Shown here: positions 17,290-27,060 of the stretch, in pieces
Numbering within the stretch: the first letter of the stretch is position 1
How the letters are laid out: each line of letters starts with the position of its first letter
Assembly: GCF_029626155.1 (NCBI RefSeq)
Contig: NZ_JARUBL010000001.1
Span: 6,290,501 to 6,354,500 of the forward strand
DNA length: 64,000 nt
Direction: 5' to 3'
DNA from: Solwaraspora sp. WMMD1047
GTDB lineage: Bacteria; Actinomycetota; Actinomycetes; Mycobacteriales; Micromonosporaceae
Made by a program: the position numbers and the translations under genes
The notes under the pieces: model-generated
Database searches by the model: none
What the model saw: the letters and a program-made list of their open reading frames with translations, nothing else
What the model was told of the DNA's origin: nothing

Positions 17290-19733
17290 ACCGTCGAGAA
17301 CCGGTGCACGCTGCGGCGGTCCGCCGAACGCAGCGTCTCCAGCGTCGCGAAGCCGGCGCCCAGGACGGCCAGCAGGACAATCGCCCAGGTGGCCGGCAGC
17401 CAGGTGGTGAACGGCGTCAGGACGGCGAGCAGCAGGGCGCTGCTCACCCGGTACCAGCCCACCTTGCGGCGGGTCCGCCGCCAGAACACCTGGTTGGCCA
17501 GGAAATAGCCGACCACCCCGAGGTAGAGCGCGAAGTGGCCGAGCGTCGGCGCGGAGACGTTCGGCCCCTCGTGGATCACCGACAGGGTCTCCCGCAGACC
17601 GAACGCGAAGACCATCAGCCCGGCGACCATCGGCAGGTGCAGGTAGGTGTAGGCGTCCCGGGCCATCGCGTACCGGTCGGCGCCGACGCAGGACCGCACC
17701 GCCCGGTCCGCGATGTGCAGGTCCGAGTCGAAGTACGACCACCACAGCGAACAGAGCGCCACGGTGCTCGCCAGAATCGCCAGGATCAGTCGCCCGGTCA
17801 GCGGTTGGTCGACCACCGAGACCCCGGTTGCGATGATCACCTCGCCGAGGGCGATCAGCATGATCAGCGCGTACCGGTCGGTCCAGTGTTCGACCGAGCG
17901 AATCCGCCAGCTCCAGACCCGGTTGGGGTAGCTGCCGGTGAGCTCGACCACTACCGCGGCGATCCACAGACAGGTGGCGGCTGCCTCGGCCCGCGCCGAA
18001 CCTCCGGTCCGCACGGTGACCGCGGCCGACGCGGCCAGCAGCAGCACGGCCACGCCGGACACCACCGCTACCCGGGTGGGGCGCCGGCGCTCGGGGTCGA
18101 GCCGGGCGGCCCGCCACATCAGCCCCACCTGCAACACGCGGATCGACCCGTAACAGGTCACCACCACGACCGGGCCGGGCAGACCGCCCTCGACCAGGCC
18201 GAAGGACTGCGGGATGGCGATGCTCATCACCAGCGTGAACGCCACGATGCCGAGCACCGTGGCCCGCACCGGGTCGGCCTGGACCCCGTACGCGTTGGCC
18301 GACCTGGTGTAGCCGCACCAGGCCCACCAGAGCAGCGCCAGCACGGCGAGTCCCTGGCCCACTCCGAGCACCGACGACTCCCGGATCATCAGGACCGTGA
18401 CCTGAATGAACGCGTAAACGAAGACCAGGTCGACGAAGAGTTCCCGGGGTGTCACCCCACCGGCTTGGCCGAGCCGCGCCACCACCTCGTGCAACTCGCC
18501 GTGCCGACGGCGGAACACGGTCAGGTCGGAGATCATCAGGACCGACACGCTGGCGGCCAACATGATCAGGGCGCCGAGGGCCGAGACGCGACCGGCCACC
18601 GGCGTCAGGACCAGCATGAGCGCGACACCGAGCAGCGGTCCGCGCCCCAACAGCCGGATGGTTCGCCACTCGAACCCGATCAGCCCAACCAGATAGAGCG
18701 CCACCCCGAGGAAGAGCAGGGCGGCGGTGGAGTCCTCCCACGGGTGATCGGTCACATCGCCGATCGTCATCAGCGCGTGTTTCAGCCCGAACGCCAGCAG
18801 GATCAACCCGCCGATCATGGGCAGGTGGGCCAGGCTGTAGGCGTCCCGGCCCAACACCGATCGGACCGCGCCCTCGGCGCTCTCCAGGGCCGGCTCGGCG
18901 GCGGGTCTGGCGATGTCGAAGTAGGTCCACCAGAGCACGACCACGACCACCATGCTCAACAGCGATCCGGCCACCACCGGCCAGGTGATCGGTGCCGAGC
19001 CGTTCAGGCCGTTGCTGATCCCCACCGACAGGATCGTCTCGCCGAACGCCACCAGGATGATCAGGCTGTGCCGCTCGGCCCAGTGCCGGGCCGAAACGAT
19101 CTGCCAGATGCCGGTGCCGAGGGCCCGCAGCCCGGCGAAATCGACGACGATCGCCAGGCAGAACAGGACGACCCGCAGATCGTGCTGCGCCAGGCCGGCC
19201 ACCGGGTCGGGCGGCAGGAGCACGCCGCCGAGCAGCAGCGCCGCACTACCGACCAGCGGCCAGGCCGCCCGCCAGACCTGCCGCCGGTCGGCCGCGCCGT
19301 CGCCGCGGACATGCACCGTGAACACCAACGCGCTGGCGCGCACCAGAATGAACCCGACGACGAACACCAGGGGGCCGACCAGCCCATCGGCGAACGCCGC
19401 CGGACCCGCCACGCCGAGCAGCAGAACCAGCACCACGATCGCGAAGACGACCATCGGCATGATCCCCCGGTCCAGCCGGACGATATTGCCGAGCCAGGCG
19501 CAGGCCGTCCAGGATCGCCAGATCAACAGCACGATCAGAATCGCCTGGAGCAGCCCACTGGCGCTGTGATCGGCCATCAGCAGTTCGCTGACGTTCAGGA
19601 AGGCGTACACGAACACCAGATCGAGGAAGAGCTCCAGCCGGTGCACCCCGGGGGATCCGGTGACCGGCACGACCAGGCCGGGCGGCCGGTCGGTCGCCAC
19701 GGCCGCTGGATCCGCCGGGCCGCGGTCCGCCAT
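17286..19733 (-). CDS. Tandem LtrA (low-temperature-requirement A) fusion membrane protein
   Basis: An 815-residue membrane protein made of two LtrA-like halves. Each half begins with the family signature: HRLELFLDLVFVYAFLNV at about 31-48 and TPRELFVDLVFVYAFIQV at about 430-447. Each also carries a later match of the same kind: RHSLIILVAFGETILSVGIS versus RYALIMLIALGEVIIATGVS, and WWTYFDIA versus WWSYFDSD. LtrA proteins usually have one such unit of about 400 residues, so this is an in-frame duplication or fusion with some 22-24 membrane segments. LtrA function is poorly known. Transcribed alone on the minus strand. Confidence 0.85.
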   Translation of the reverse strand: MADRGPADPAAVATDRPPGLVVPVTGSPGVHRLELFLDLVFVYAFLNVSELLMADHSASGLLQAILIVLLIWRSWTACAWLGNIVRLDRGIMPMVVFAIVVLVLLLGVAGPAAFADGLVGPLVFVVGFILVRASALVFTVHVRGDGAADRRQVWRAAWPLVGSAALLLGGVLLPPDPVAGLAQHDLRVVLFCLAIVVDFAGLRALGTGIWQIVSARHWAERHSLIILVAFGETILSVGISNGLNGSAPITWPVVAGSLLSMVVVVVLWWTYFDIARPAAEPALESAEGAVRSVLGRDAYSLAHLPMIGGLILLAFGLKHALMTIGDVTDHPWEDSTAALLFLGVALYLVGLIGFEWRTIRLLGRGPLLGVALMLVLTPVAGRVSALGALIMLAASVSVLMISDLTVFRRRHGELHEVVARLGQAGGVTPRELFVDLVFVYAFIQVTVLMIRESSVLGVGQGLAVLALLWWAWCGYTRSANAYGVQADPVRATVLGIVAFTLVMSIAIPQSFGLVEGGLPGPVVVVTCYGSIRVLQVGLMWRAARLDPERRRPTRVAVVSGVAVLLLAASAAVTVRTGGSARAEAAATCLWIAAVVVELTGSYPNRVWSWRIRSVEHWTDRYALIMLIALGEVIIATGVSVVDQPLTGRLILAILASTVALCSLWWSYFDSDLHIADRAVRSCVGADRYAMARDAYTYLHLPMVAGLMVFAFGLRETLSVIHEGPNVSAPTLGHFALYLGVVGYFLANQVFWRRTRRKVGWYRVSSALLLAVLTPFTTWLPATWAIVLLAVLGAGFATLETLRSADRRSVHRFSTV

Positions 19734-19777
19734 ACGATCACTCTGCCAAGTAGCTCGCGGTTGCGATGCCGGATCGG

Positions 19778-22237
19778 CTACCGGGGGTCAGGTCGGCTCC
19801 GGCCGAGGGCGTCGGTCCGGCCCCACCGGCCCGGGACGTCGAAGAGCTCGATCCGGCCCATCCCGGCCGGCACCACCGGATCCGTCGTCAGAAGGTCGCC
19901 GCACGGCTCCAGGCCGAGCAGGGTACGCAGCAGCAGCAGCACCGCGCCGGCCGAGGTGGCGTGCGGCATGCTCGCCGAGGCGTACAGCACCGGGTACTTC
20001 GTCAGGTCCCGGCGGTAGCCCGCGATCGCCTCCGGCAGCCGCCCGCCGAAGTAGTCGGTGGCGTCGATGATCGACCGGGCGATGGTCGCCGCCTCCTCGT
20101 CGAAGCCGTACCGTCGCAGGCCCCAGGCGATCAGCGAGTTGTCGAAGGGCCAGACGGTGCCGGTGTGGTAGCCGAGCGGGTTGTACCGGCTCTGGGTGCA
20201 GTCCAGGGTCCGGATGCCCCAACCGGAGAAGAGGTCCGGACCCATCAGGTGTTCGACCACCCGCCCGGCCCGGTCCGGTTCGACGATGCCGCTCCACAGC
20301 AGGTGCCCGAGGTTCGAGGCGAGCGCGTCGACCTGCCGGCCGTCGGCCTGCCGGGCCAGCGCGTAGTAGCCGCGTTCGGCGATCCAGAAGTCCCGGTTGA
20401 ACCTGGTCCGCAGATCGGTTGCCTCGGCTGCCAGCCGGTCGGCGTACCCGGGGTCGCCCCAGCACGCCCGGGCCAGCCGGGCGGCGCGCCGCTTGGCGTC
20501 GTACACGTAGCCCTGCAGTTCGCAGGTGGCCTGCGGGTAGCTGGCCGGGCGGCCGTCCCGGAAGCAGATCGACCCGGCTGAGCCCTTCCAGCCCTGGTTG
20601 ACCGCCCCCTCCACCGACGGCCGGGGCTGGTACCAGAGGTACCCGTCGCCGCCCAGTTCGGCCTGCCGGTCGATCCAGTCCAGCGCCGCCCGGGCCTGGA
20701 ACTCCAGCTCCCGGACCAGGTCGACGTCGCCGGTCCACCGTTCGTACTCGTCGAGCAGGATGACGAAGAGCGGGTTGACGTCGGCGGCGGTGTAGTTGGC
20801 GGCGTGCGGCAACTCGTTGAAGGCGGCCGACTCGCTGTACCGGGCCTCCTGAGAGATCTTGCCCGGCTCCTCCCCCCGGAACGGGTCGTACCGGGTGCCC
20901 TGGGTCAGGGCCAGGATCCGCAACGCGGGCACGCTCGCCTGCGGCAGGAACGGCACCGCCTGCAGGCAGCTGATCAGGCCGTCGCGTCCGAACAGCGTCA
21001 TGAACCAGGGCATCCCGGCGGCCGGCAGTGTCTCGGCGTAGTTGAGCCCCCGGTACCGCAGCGCGGCCAGATCGACGATGCTGCGCTCGTACGCGGTGGC
21101 CAGCGGCTCGTAGTCGGCCCGCAGCCGGGGCGCCTCGCGCACCCACTGCTCCAACTGGGCGCGTACCTGCGGTTTGGAGCGCACCGTGTAGCTGCGCAGC
21201 CGCTGCCGCAGGTCGTCCCCGCCGCGGCCGCGCACCAGGGTCGCCACCCACAGGTCGGTGTGCCACTGGCCGTGCGGTGAAATCCGTACGGCGAAGGTCA
21301 TTCCACCCTCGTCGATGCCGGCCGGGGCGCTGGCCACCACGATCGTCTCCCGGACGAAGGTCGCCCGCTGGTAGCGGACCCGCAGCGAGACCTCGTCGAT
21401 CTGAGTTTCGGTGCGGCGGTCCCGCCGGTGGCCGTTCTTGACCTCCAGCACCTCCGCGAAGTCGGCCTCGATGTCCAGCCGGAGCGTCAGTTCGATCTGC
21501 TGCCCGGTGTGGTTCAGCACGGTCACCCGCTCCTGTAGGGCGTCGGCGACCCACCGGTGCCGGAAGACCGAGACGGGCGAGTCGACGTAGTGCGTCGGCT
21601 CCCCCGGGGCCAGGAAGAACGTCGACTCGAAGTAGTTCGGCACGTTGACGGAGAGCTGCTGCAGCCGGCCGCCGTCGATGGTCAACCGCCAGACCGACAG
21701 GAACCGGGTGTCGAAGAAGAACAGGCCGAGCGGCGCGGCCGACGAGCCCGCCACGTCGCCCCGCTCGTCACTGATCACGAAGAGGTTGCCGTGCAGGATG
21801 CTGACCAGCCCGGCCAGTCGCGGTCCCCGTCCGGAGCCGGATTCGGCATCGCCGGGACCGGCCGGACCGGTCACCGGCGGGCCGGGCGGGCCGATCCGTC
21901 CACCGCTGTCGGCCGGCTCCGGCAGCAGCCGGCGGAACGCCAGGAGGAGCGGCAGGTCGCCGGCGACCGAGGCACACTCCCGGTAGAGCAGCGCCACCAC
22001 GTGGTCGTGGCCGGCGAGCAGCCGGGCGAAGACCTCGGCCGCGATGGTGACGACGCAGTCCGCCTCGCGCCACTCGGGCCGGGCGGCGGCGGCGCCGTCG
22101 GCGTACGTCACCGACCAGCTCCGGGTGCCGGTGGGGCGCAGCAGGTCGAAGCGGATCACCCCGCGCAGGACCGGCGGAAGACGCCCCGGCGAGGACTCGG
22201 CCAACCCGGAGAAGAACAGATCGACCTGATCCGCCAC
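19778..22237 (-). CDS. SCP2-like domain fused to glycogen-debranching / amylo-alpha-1,6-glucosidase-type protein
   Basis: An 819-residue protein. Residues 1 to about 110 look like a sterol-carrier-protein-2 (SCP2) domain: RGVIRFDLL, WSVTYADG, DCVVTIAAEVFARLLAGHD and AGDLPLLLAFRRLLP. A Pro/Gly linker follows, then a glycogen-debranching N-terminal domain (LHGNLFVISDERGDV through about 340) and an (alpha/alpha)6 glycosidase region with PWFMTLFGRDGLIS, LPHAANYTAADVNPLF and YHTGTVWPFDNSLIAWGLRRYG. It probably removes glucose branches from an alpha-glucan. The GTG start has GGAGG upstream. The SCP2 fusion is the unusual part; the substrate is not certain. Confidence 0.82.
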   Translation of the reverse strand: MADQVDLFFSGLAESSPGRLPPVLRGVIRFDLLRPTGTRSWSVTYADGAAAARPEWREADCVVTIAAEVFARLLAGHDHVVALLYRECASVAGDLPLLLAFRRLLPEPADSGGRIGPPGPPVTGPAGPGDAESGSGRGPRLAGLVSILHGNLFVISDERGDVAGSSAAPLGLFFFDTRFLSVWRLTIDGGRLQQLSVNVPNYFESTFFLAPGEPTHYVDSPVSVFRHRWVADALQERVTVLNHTGQQIELTLRLDIEADFAEVLEVKNGHRRDRRTETQIDEVSLRVRYQRATFVRETIVVASAPAGIDEGGMTFAVRISPHGQWHTDLWVATLVRGRGGDDLRQRLRSYTVRSKPQVRAQLEQWVREAPRLRADYEPLATAYERSIVDLAALRYRGLNYAETLPAAGMPWFMTLFGRDGLISCLQAVPFLPQASVPALRILALTQGTRYDPFRGEEPGKISQEARYSESAAFNELPHAANYTAADVNPLFVILLDEYERWTGDVDLVRELEFQARAALDWIDRQAELGGDGYLWYQPRPSVEGAVNQGWKGSAGSICFRDGRPASYPQATCELQGYVYDAKRRAARLARACWGDPGYADRLAAEATDLRTRFNRDFWIAERGYYALARQADGRQVDALASNLGHLLWSGIVEPDRAGRVVEHLMGPDLFSGWGIRTLDCTQSRYNPLGYHTGTVWPFDNSLIAWGLRRYGFDEEAATIARSIIDATDYFGGRLPEAIAGYRRDLTKYPVLYASASMPHATSAGAVLLLLRTLLGLEPCGDLLTTDPVVPAGMGRIELFDVPGRWGRTDALGRSRPDPR

Positions 22238-22324
22238 CCTGCCCCTCCGGTCACCCGCCCACCTGAGCTTAGTGTCGGCGGGCGCACGAAAGGCCCGGTT
22301 CGCCGCAGTCGGCTGGTCGGCGGG

Positions 22325-22981
22325 CTAGCGCAGGCTGGCGGCCAACTCGGTCAGCTCCGCGCGGGAGGCGTCGCCGACGATCACGACGGTCCGGTCCGGT
22401 TCGAGCAGCACCAGGGCCTGTTCGCCGGGGCGGGTCGAATACCAGCGCCAGTCCCGCCCGGCTATCCCGGCCGGTTCCGCCGGCCGGGCGGCGCCGGTCA
22501 GCTCGGCCGGCAGAAACCGTTCGGCCGGGGCGCTGGTCTGCACGAGTTGCACCCCGCCGTCGCCCGGGCTGACATACCCGATCCGCAGGGTGGCGCCGTC
22601 GTCGGCGCGCCGGAAGTCGGCCCGGATCGGGCGCCAGCCCTCGGCCGGCCCGACGGCCGGCTCGGCGACCGGGAACGCCCCGGCCGAACGGGCCAGGGCG
22701 ATGGTGGGCGCGGTGTCGACCACCGCCGGCTGGTCGCCACCGAGGAAGGTCCGATGCAGTACGAACAGCGCGGCGATCGGCAGCAGCAGGACCAGCAGCG
22801 AGATCGCCATGTCCCGGGGCCGGCGATCGCCCCGCGCCGCCGGCACCGGCTTGGCGCGGTCCCCCGATCCCGCCGGCACGGGCTCGGCGTCGTCGTCCGA
22901 CGCCACCAGCCCTGGCTCGGCCCGGTCCACCGCGTCCGGCGCTGAAGCCGGACGGCCGGTTTCCTGTCCCGTCGCGTCCAC
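22325..22981 (-). CDS. DUF4245 membrane protein
   Basis: A 218-residue protein with a hydrophilic N-terminal 57 residues, one membrane helix ([19 protein letters not shown], about 58-76) and an extracytoplasmic domain with [40 protein letters not shown]. This is the DUF4245 pattern, which in actinobacteria is found divergent from glpX exactly as here. Function unknown. The GTG start lies about 175 bases from the glpX start, so they share a divergent promoter region. Confidence 0.85.
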   Translation of the reverse strand: MDATGQETGRPASAPDAVDRAEPGLVASDDDAEPVPAGSGDRAKPVPAARGDRRPRDMAISLLVLLLPIAALFVLHRTFLGGDQPAVVDTAPTIALARSAGAFPVAEPAVGPAEGWRPIRADFRRADDGATLRIGYVSPGDGGVQLVQTSAPAERFLPAELTGAARPAEPAGIAGRDWRWYSTRPGEQALVLLEPDRTVVIVGDASRAELTELAASLR

Positions 22982-23157
22982 CCACCCATCCTGACATCCC
23001 GGCCGCCGGGGCGGCCCGGCGGCGCCGGGCCGCCATCTGGACCATCCCCGGCCTGCGCCGACGTGGATCAGGTAGACGTGTCAGGATCAGACATGCCGGT
23101 GGTCGGCGCCCGCGCCGAACCCGGACCCCGCCGCAACGACGCGAGGAGGAGCCGCCG

Positions 23158-24192
23158 ATGACCACGACGACCCGGACCCGGATTCCCCAGAACCTGGACC
23201 GCAACCTCGCCCTCGACCTGGTCCGGGTGACCGAGGCGGCGGCGATGGCCGCCGGCCGCTGGGTGGGGCGGGGCGACAAGGAGGGCGGCGACGGGGCGGC
23301 CGTCGACGCGATGCGCAAGTTGATCAACTCGATCCCGATGCGCGGCGTGGTGGTGATCGGCGAGGGCGAGAAGGACAACGCGCCGATGCTGTTCAACGGT
23401 GAGCAGGTCGGCGACGGCACCGGACCCGAGGTGGACGTGGCGGTCGATCCGATCGACGGGACCACGCTGATGAGCAAGGGCATGCCGAACGCCCTGGCCG
23501 TGCTGGCGGTCGCCGAGCGGGGGGCGATGTTCGACCCGAGCGCCGTCTTCTACATGGAGAAGCTCGCGGTCGGCCCGGCGTACGCCGATGTGATCGACAT
23601 CGACGCCGGGGTGGCGGAGAACCTGCACCGGATCGCCAAGGTCAAGGGGACCGATGTCTCCGAGGTGACCGTCTGCGTGCTGGACCGGCCCCGCCACGCC
23701 GACCTGGTGCAGCAGATCCGCCGGGCCGGCGCCCCGATCCGGTTCATCAGCGACGGCGACATCGCCGGTGCGATCGCCGCCGCCCGCGGCGAGTCCGGCG
23801 TCGACGTGCTGATGGGCATCGGCGGTACGCCGGAGGGCATCACGGCGGCCTGCGCGCTCAAGTGCATGGGCGGGTCGATGCAGGCGAAGCTCTGGCCGCA
23901 GGACGCCGCGGAGCGGGAGAAGGCGCTCGCCGCCGGTCTGGACCTGGACCGGGTGCTCGGCACCGACGATCTGGTGACCGGGGACAACTGCTTCTTCGTG
24001 GCCACCGGGGTCACCTCCGGTGACCTGCTCAAGGGGGTCAGCTACCGGGCCGGCGGGGCGTACACCCAGTCGATCGTGATGCGCTCCAAGAGCGGGACGA
24101 TCCGGGTGATCGACTCGTACCACCGGCTGGAGAAGCTGGCGCTCTACTCGACCATCGACTTCGACGGCCGTCCCCTGGCCGAGCAGGGCTAG
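23158..24192 (+). CDS. glpX: Class II fructose-1,6-bisphosphatase
   Basis: A 344-residue enzyme hydrolysing fructose-1,6-bisphosphate in gluconeogenesis. Metal- and substrate-binding motifs are clear: [44 protein letters not shown] and the C-terminal [16 protein letters not shown]. Normal length. The ATG has GAGGAG six bases upstream. Together with the PEP carboxykinase at 34.8 kb it supplies gluconeogenic flux. It ends 9 bases before the convergent oxidoreductase. Confidence 0.97.
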   Translation: MTTTTRTRIPQNLDRNLALDLVRVTEAAAMAAGRWVGRGDKEGGDGAAVDAMRKLINSIPMRGVVVIGEGEKDNAPMLFNGEQVGDGTGPEVDVAVDPIDGTTLMSKGMPNALAVLAVAERGAMFDPSAVFYMEKLAVGPAYADVIDIDAGVAENLHRIAKVKGTDVSEVTVCVLDRPRHADLVQQIRRAGAPIRFISDGDIAGAIAAARGESGVDVLMGIGGTPEGITAACALKCMGGSMQAKLWPQDAAEREKALAAGLDLDRVLGTDDLVTGDNCFFVATGVTSGDLLKGVSYRAGGAYTQSIVMRSKSGTIRVIDSYHRLEKLALYSTIDFDGRPLAEQG

Positions 24193-24201
24193 GCGGCCGG
24201 T

Positions 24202-25170
24202 TCAGCCGACGTCGGAGGAGTGCCCCGGGAAGAGGTGCGCGTCGGGGTTGATCACCACGGCCGCGTTGTTGATCGCGGTGGCGGCCTCACCGAAGCCGGT
24301 GGCGATCAGGCGCACCTTGCCCCGGTATTCGGTGATGTCGCCGGCCGCGAAGACCCGGGGCTGGTTGGTGGCCATGGCGCTGTCCACCAGGATGTGCCGC
24401 CGGTCCAGTGCCAGCCCCCACTCGGTGAGCGGGCCGAGGTCGGCGGTGAAGCCGAGCGCCGCGACCACGGTGTCCACCGGGACGGTCTGCACCTCGCCGC
24501 CCTTGACCACGATGTCGGCGCCGGTCACCGCCCCGTCGCCGTGCAGGCGGGTCACCTCGGCGTTGACGACGATCCGGACCGGCAGGGCACGGACCCGGTC
24601 GACGGTGGCGGCGTGGGCCCGGAACTTCTCCCGGCGGTGCACCAGGGTGACCGAGCGGGCCAGCGGTTGCAGCGCGAGCGCCCAGTCGAAGGCCGAGTCG
24701 CCGCCGCCGACGATGAGCACGTCGTGGCCGACCAGATCGGCCAGGTGCGGGACGAAGAAGAGGATGCCGCTGCCGACGAAGTTCTCCGCCGCCGGCAGCG
24801 GCCGGGGCGCGAAGCTGCCCAGCCCGGCGGTGACGACGACGGCGCCGCAGTGCAGCGACTCGCCGCCGGCCAGGCTGAGCACCGGCCGATCGTCGAGGTA
24901 CGACAGCTTCTCGGCCTGGGTGCCGAGCAGGTATTCCGGGCCGAAGGAGTCGGCCTGCTGGACCAGGTTGGCCACCAGGTCCCGGCCCTTGATCGCCGGG
25001 AAGCCGGCCACGTCGAAGATCATTTTCTCCGGGTACATGGCGGTGACCTGACCGCCCGCCTCCGGCAGCGAGTCGATGACGGCGACCGACAGGCCCCGGA
25101 AGCCGGCGTAGTAGGCGGCGAAGAGGCCGGTCGGACCGGCGCCGATTATCGCGACATCGACCTCGCGCAT
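24202..25170 (-). CDS. FAD-dependent NAD(P) oxidoreductase (ferredoxin/flavodoxin-NADP reductase, TrxR-like)
   Basis: A 322-residue flavoprotein. FAD-binding GAGPTGLFAAYYAGFRGL lies at 9-26, the NADPH-binding GGGDSAFDWAL near 160, and the closing FAD motif VFAAGDITEYRGKVRLI near 275. There is no CxxC pair, so it is not a thioredoxin reductase but matches the thioredoxin-reductase-like ferredoxin-NADP reductases. It would pass electrons from NADPH to ferredoxin or flavodoxin. The ATG at 25170 is chosen because the Rossmann strand starts at residue 3; the longer frame adds only unconserved Arg-rich sequence. Confidence 0.85.
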   Translation of the reverse strand: MREVDVAIIGAGPTGLFAAYYAGFRGLSVAVIDSLPEAGGQVTAMYPEKMIFDVAGFPAIKGRDLVANLVQQADSFGPEYLLGTQAEKLSYLDDRPVLSLAGGESLHCGAVVVTAGLGSFAPRPLPAAENFVGSGILFFVPHLADLVGHDVLIVGGGDSAFDWALALQPLARSVTLVHRREKFRAHAATVDRVRALPVRIVVNAEVTRLHGDGAVTGADIVVKGGEVQTVPVDTVVAALGFTADLGPLTEWGLALDRRHILVDSAMATNQPRVFAAGDITEYRGKVRLIATGFGEAATAINNAAVVINPDAHLFPGHSSDVG

Positions 25171-25299
25171 GTCCGCACCGTCACCTTCGACTCCGCACCG
25201 ACGCTGGTCAACCGACCGTAGGCGCCGGCCCGGCGGCCGGCAAGACACGTCCCATTCGCCACGCCCGGCGTGTTCCGGCCACCGGACCGGCGGCCGGGA

Positions 25300-25956
25300 T
25301 CAGTAGAGCCCCGGCGCCGTGTCGGAGTAGTACGGGTCGTCGCTGCGTGGGCGGCGCCGGAAGATGATCGCGGCGAGCAGGCCGCCGACCAGCCCGAACA
25401 GGTGCCCCTGCCAGGAGATCGGCTCGTCGGTCGGCAGCACGCCGAGCAGTTGCCAGCCGTACAGCAGGAAGACCAGCAGCACGACCGCGAAGTTCCACCA
25501 GCTCCGCTCGACGATGCCGCGCATCAGCAGCAGCCCCAGGTAGCCGAAGATCACGCCGCTGGCGCCCACCACGATGGTGTTCGGCGAGCCGGTGAACCAG
25601 ACCCCCAGGCCGCTCACGAAGATGATCACGAGGGTGGAGTAGAGGAACCGCCGCGCGCCGGCGGCCAGCACGAACGTGCCGAGCAGGATCAGCGGGATGC
25701 TGTTGCTGTAGAGGTGGTCGAAGTCGTGGTGCAGGAAGGGGCCGAAGAAGACCCCGTCCAGCCCTTCGATCCGGCGCGGGATGATGCCGGCCGCCGGGTC
25801 GAACCCGGCCTGCAGCCAGACGTCCATCGCCTCGATCAGGAAGAGCACCGGCACGACCGCGCACATCGCGACGAAGGCCCGGCCGAGGGCGGCGTAGAAC
25901 GACTCGGTCCCGAACCGGTCCGGGTCGTTCGCACCGGTCCGCGCGTCGAAGGTCAC
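25300..25956 (-). CDS. Rhomboid-family intramembrane serine protease
   Basis: A 218-residue membrane protease with about six helices. The catalytic dyad is Ser133 (VGASGVIFGYLG) and His185 (WQGHLFGLVGG), with the oxyanion-side His81 and Asn85 in HLYSNSIPL. It cleaves substrates within the membrane. The start is taken at a GTG at 25956 with GATACT 9 bases upstream; a TTG at 25962 is an alternative. The usual zinc-ribbon domain of some actinobacterial rhomboids is absent. It stands between two unrelated genes on the same strand. Confidence 0.88.
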   Translation of the reverse strand: MTFDARTGANDPDRFGTESFYAALGRAFVAMCAVVPVLFLIEAMDVWLQAGFDPAAGIIPRRIEGLDGVFFGPFLHHDFDHLYSNSIPLILLGTFVLAAGARRFLYSTLVIIFVSGLGVWFTGSPNTIVVGASGVIFGYLGLLLMRGIVERSWWNFAVVLLVFLLYGWQLLGVLPTDEPISWQGHLFGLVGGLLAAIIFRRRPRSDDPYYSDTAPGLY

Positions 25957-26079
25957 CCACAAGTGAGTATCAGGTCCGCCCGCCCGGCGCCACCTGAGTG
26001 GGTGAAGACCGGCCGGACGGTGCCGGGCCGGCGGCGGGGCACGGACGTGGGTCCGCACCCCGCCGCGGCGGCGCTCAGG

Positions 26080-26769
26080 TCAGTAGGACCCGTTGTTCTG
26101 GAAGTAATTCCACGCCCCGCACGGCGTGTCGTACCGCCCCTTGATGTAGCCCAGCCCCCACTTGATCTGGGTGGCCGGGTTGGTCCGCCAGTCCGACGCG
26201 ATGCTCGCCATCTTGTCGCCGGGGTACGACTGCGGGATGCCGTACGCGCCCGAGGACGGGTTCTGGGCCTTGTGGTTCCAGCCGCTCTCGTGCGTCCAGA
26301 GCTTGTCCAGGCAGGGCATCTGGTCCAGGTCGAAGCCGGCGTCGATGAGCAGCGCGCAACCGATCTTCCGGTTGCCGCTGTACTCGTTGCACGACTCGGG
26401 GATCGGGCCGGTGAAGGCCGGGGTGCCCTGCTGGGCGGCCTTCCGGGCGGCTTCCTCCCGGGCCTTCTTGCGGCTCGCCTCCTGCTCGGCCTTCTTGGCC
26501 CGCTCGGCGGCGGCCTTCGCCTCGGCGGCGGCCTTGCGAGCCGCCTCCTGCTCGGCCTTCCGCTTGGCCGCGGTGGCCCGCAGGTGCGCGGCGTGCCGTT
26601 CCCGCAGCAGCTCGATCTCGGCCTGCGCGACCTCGGCCGTGAGCTGGGCGTCGATCCCTTGTTGCTGGGTTTCCCGGTCTTCGCCCAGGTAGTAGCCACC
26701 AGCGACGCCAGAGAGAAGCAACGCGACGGCCAGTGCCCGGACTCCGAACCGGCTCCACAGCCGACTCAC
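26080..26769 (-). CDS. Lytic transglycosylase-like secreted protein with Ala/Lys-rich coiled coil
   Basis: A 229-residue protein from a GTG with AAGGG eight bases upstream. Residues 11-26 are a membrane anchor or uncleaved signal, about 40-112 form a highly charged coiled coil (repeated KAEQEA and RKAA), and about 120-229 form a transglycosylase SLT-like domain with catalytic Glu161 (WTHESGWN), SGAYGIPQS and IKWGLGYIKGRYDTPCGAW. It probably cleaves peptidoglycan glycan strands at the cell surface. Four cysteines in the catalytic domain may form disulphides. It has a single gene unit with a long AT-richer leader upstream (26770-27000). Confidence 0.83.
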   Translation of the reverse strand: MSRLWSRFGVRALAVALLLSGVAGGYYLGEDRETQQQGIDAQLTAEVAQAEIELLRERHAAHLRATAAKRKAEQEAARKAAAEAKAAAERAKKAEQEASRKKAREEAARKAAQQGTPAFTGPIPESCNEYSGNRKIGCALLIDAGFDLDQMPCLDKLWTHESGWNHKAQNPSSGAYGIPQSYPGDKMASIASDWRTNPATQIKWGLGYIKGRYDTPCGAWNYFQNNGSY

Positions 26770-27060
26770 GAAGTGGTCCCTTCGTCGGGGGCAAGGACAC
26801 GGCGCGGGGCGGGGTCCTGCGACCACGCCGCCACGCCGCGAGCGACCCGATCCGTACGGATCGTGACCCGGTCGACTTGTGGCCGCCGGTGCCGTCCGCG
26901 ACCGGCGGACGGCCCTTTCCGGGGCCGCCGCCGACGCGTCGACGCTCGCAGGACACCATCGCGCACGGTGAGCCGGTTGGGAAATGCCCGCCGCCTATTG
27001 TGATCCCGGTCACGGAACTAATCCCACCATATCAGGACGCAACTGGCGCCTATTGATGCT

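Noticed and set aside
17304-20018. A 904-codon plus-strand frame opposite the LtrA gene
   Set aside because: Gln/Arg/His-rich composition without domains; the minus-strand frame has clear LtrA motifs and membrane segments.
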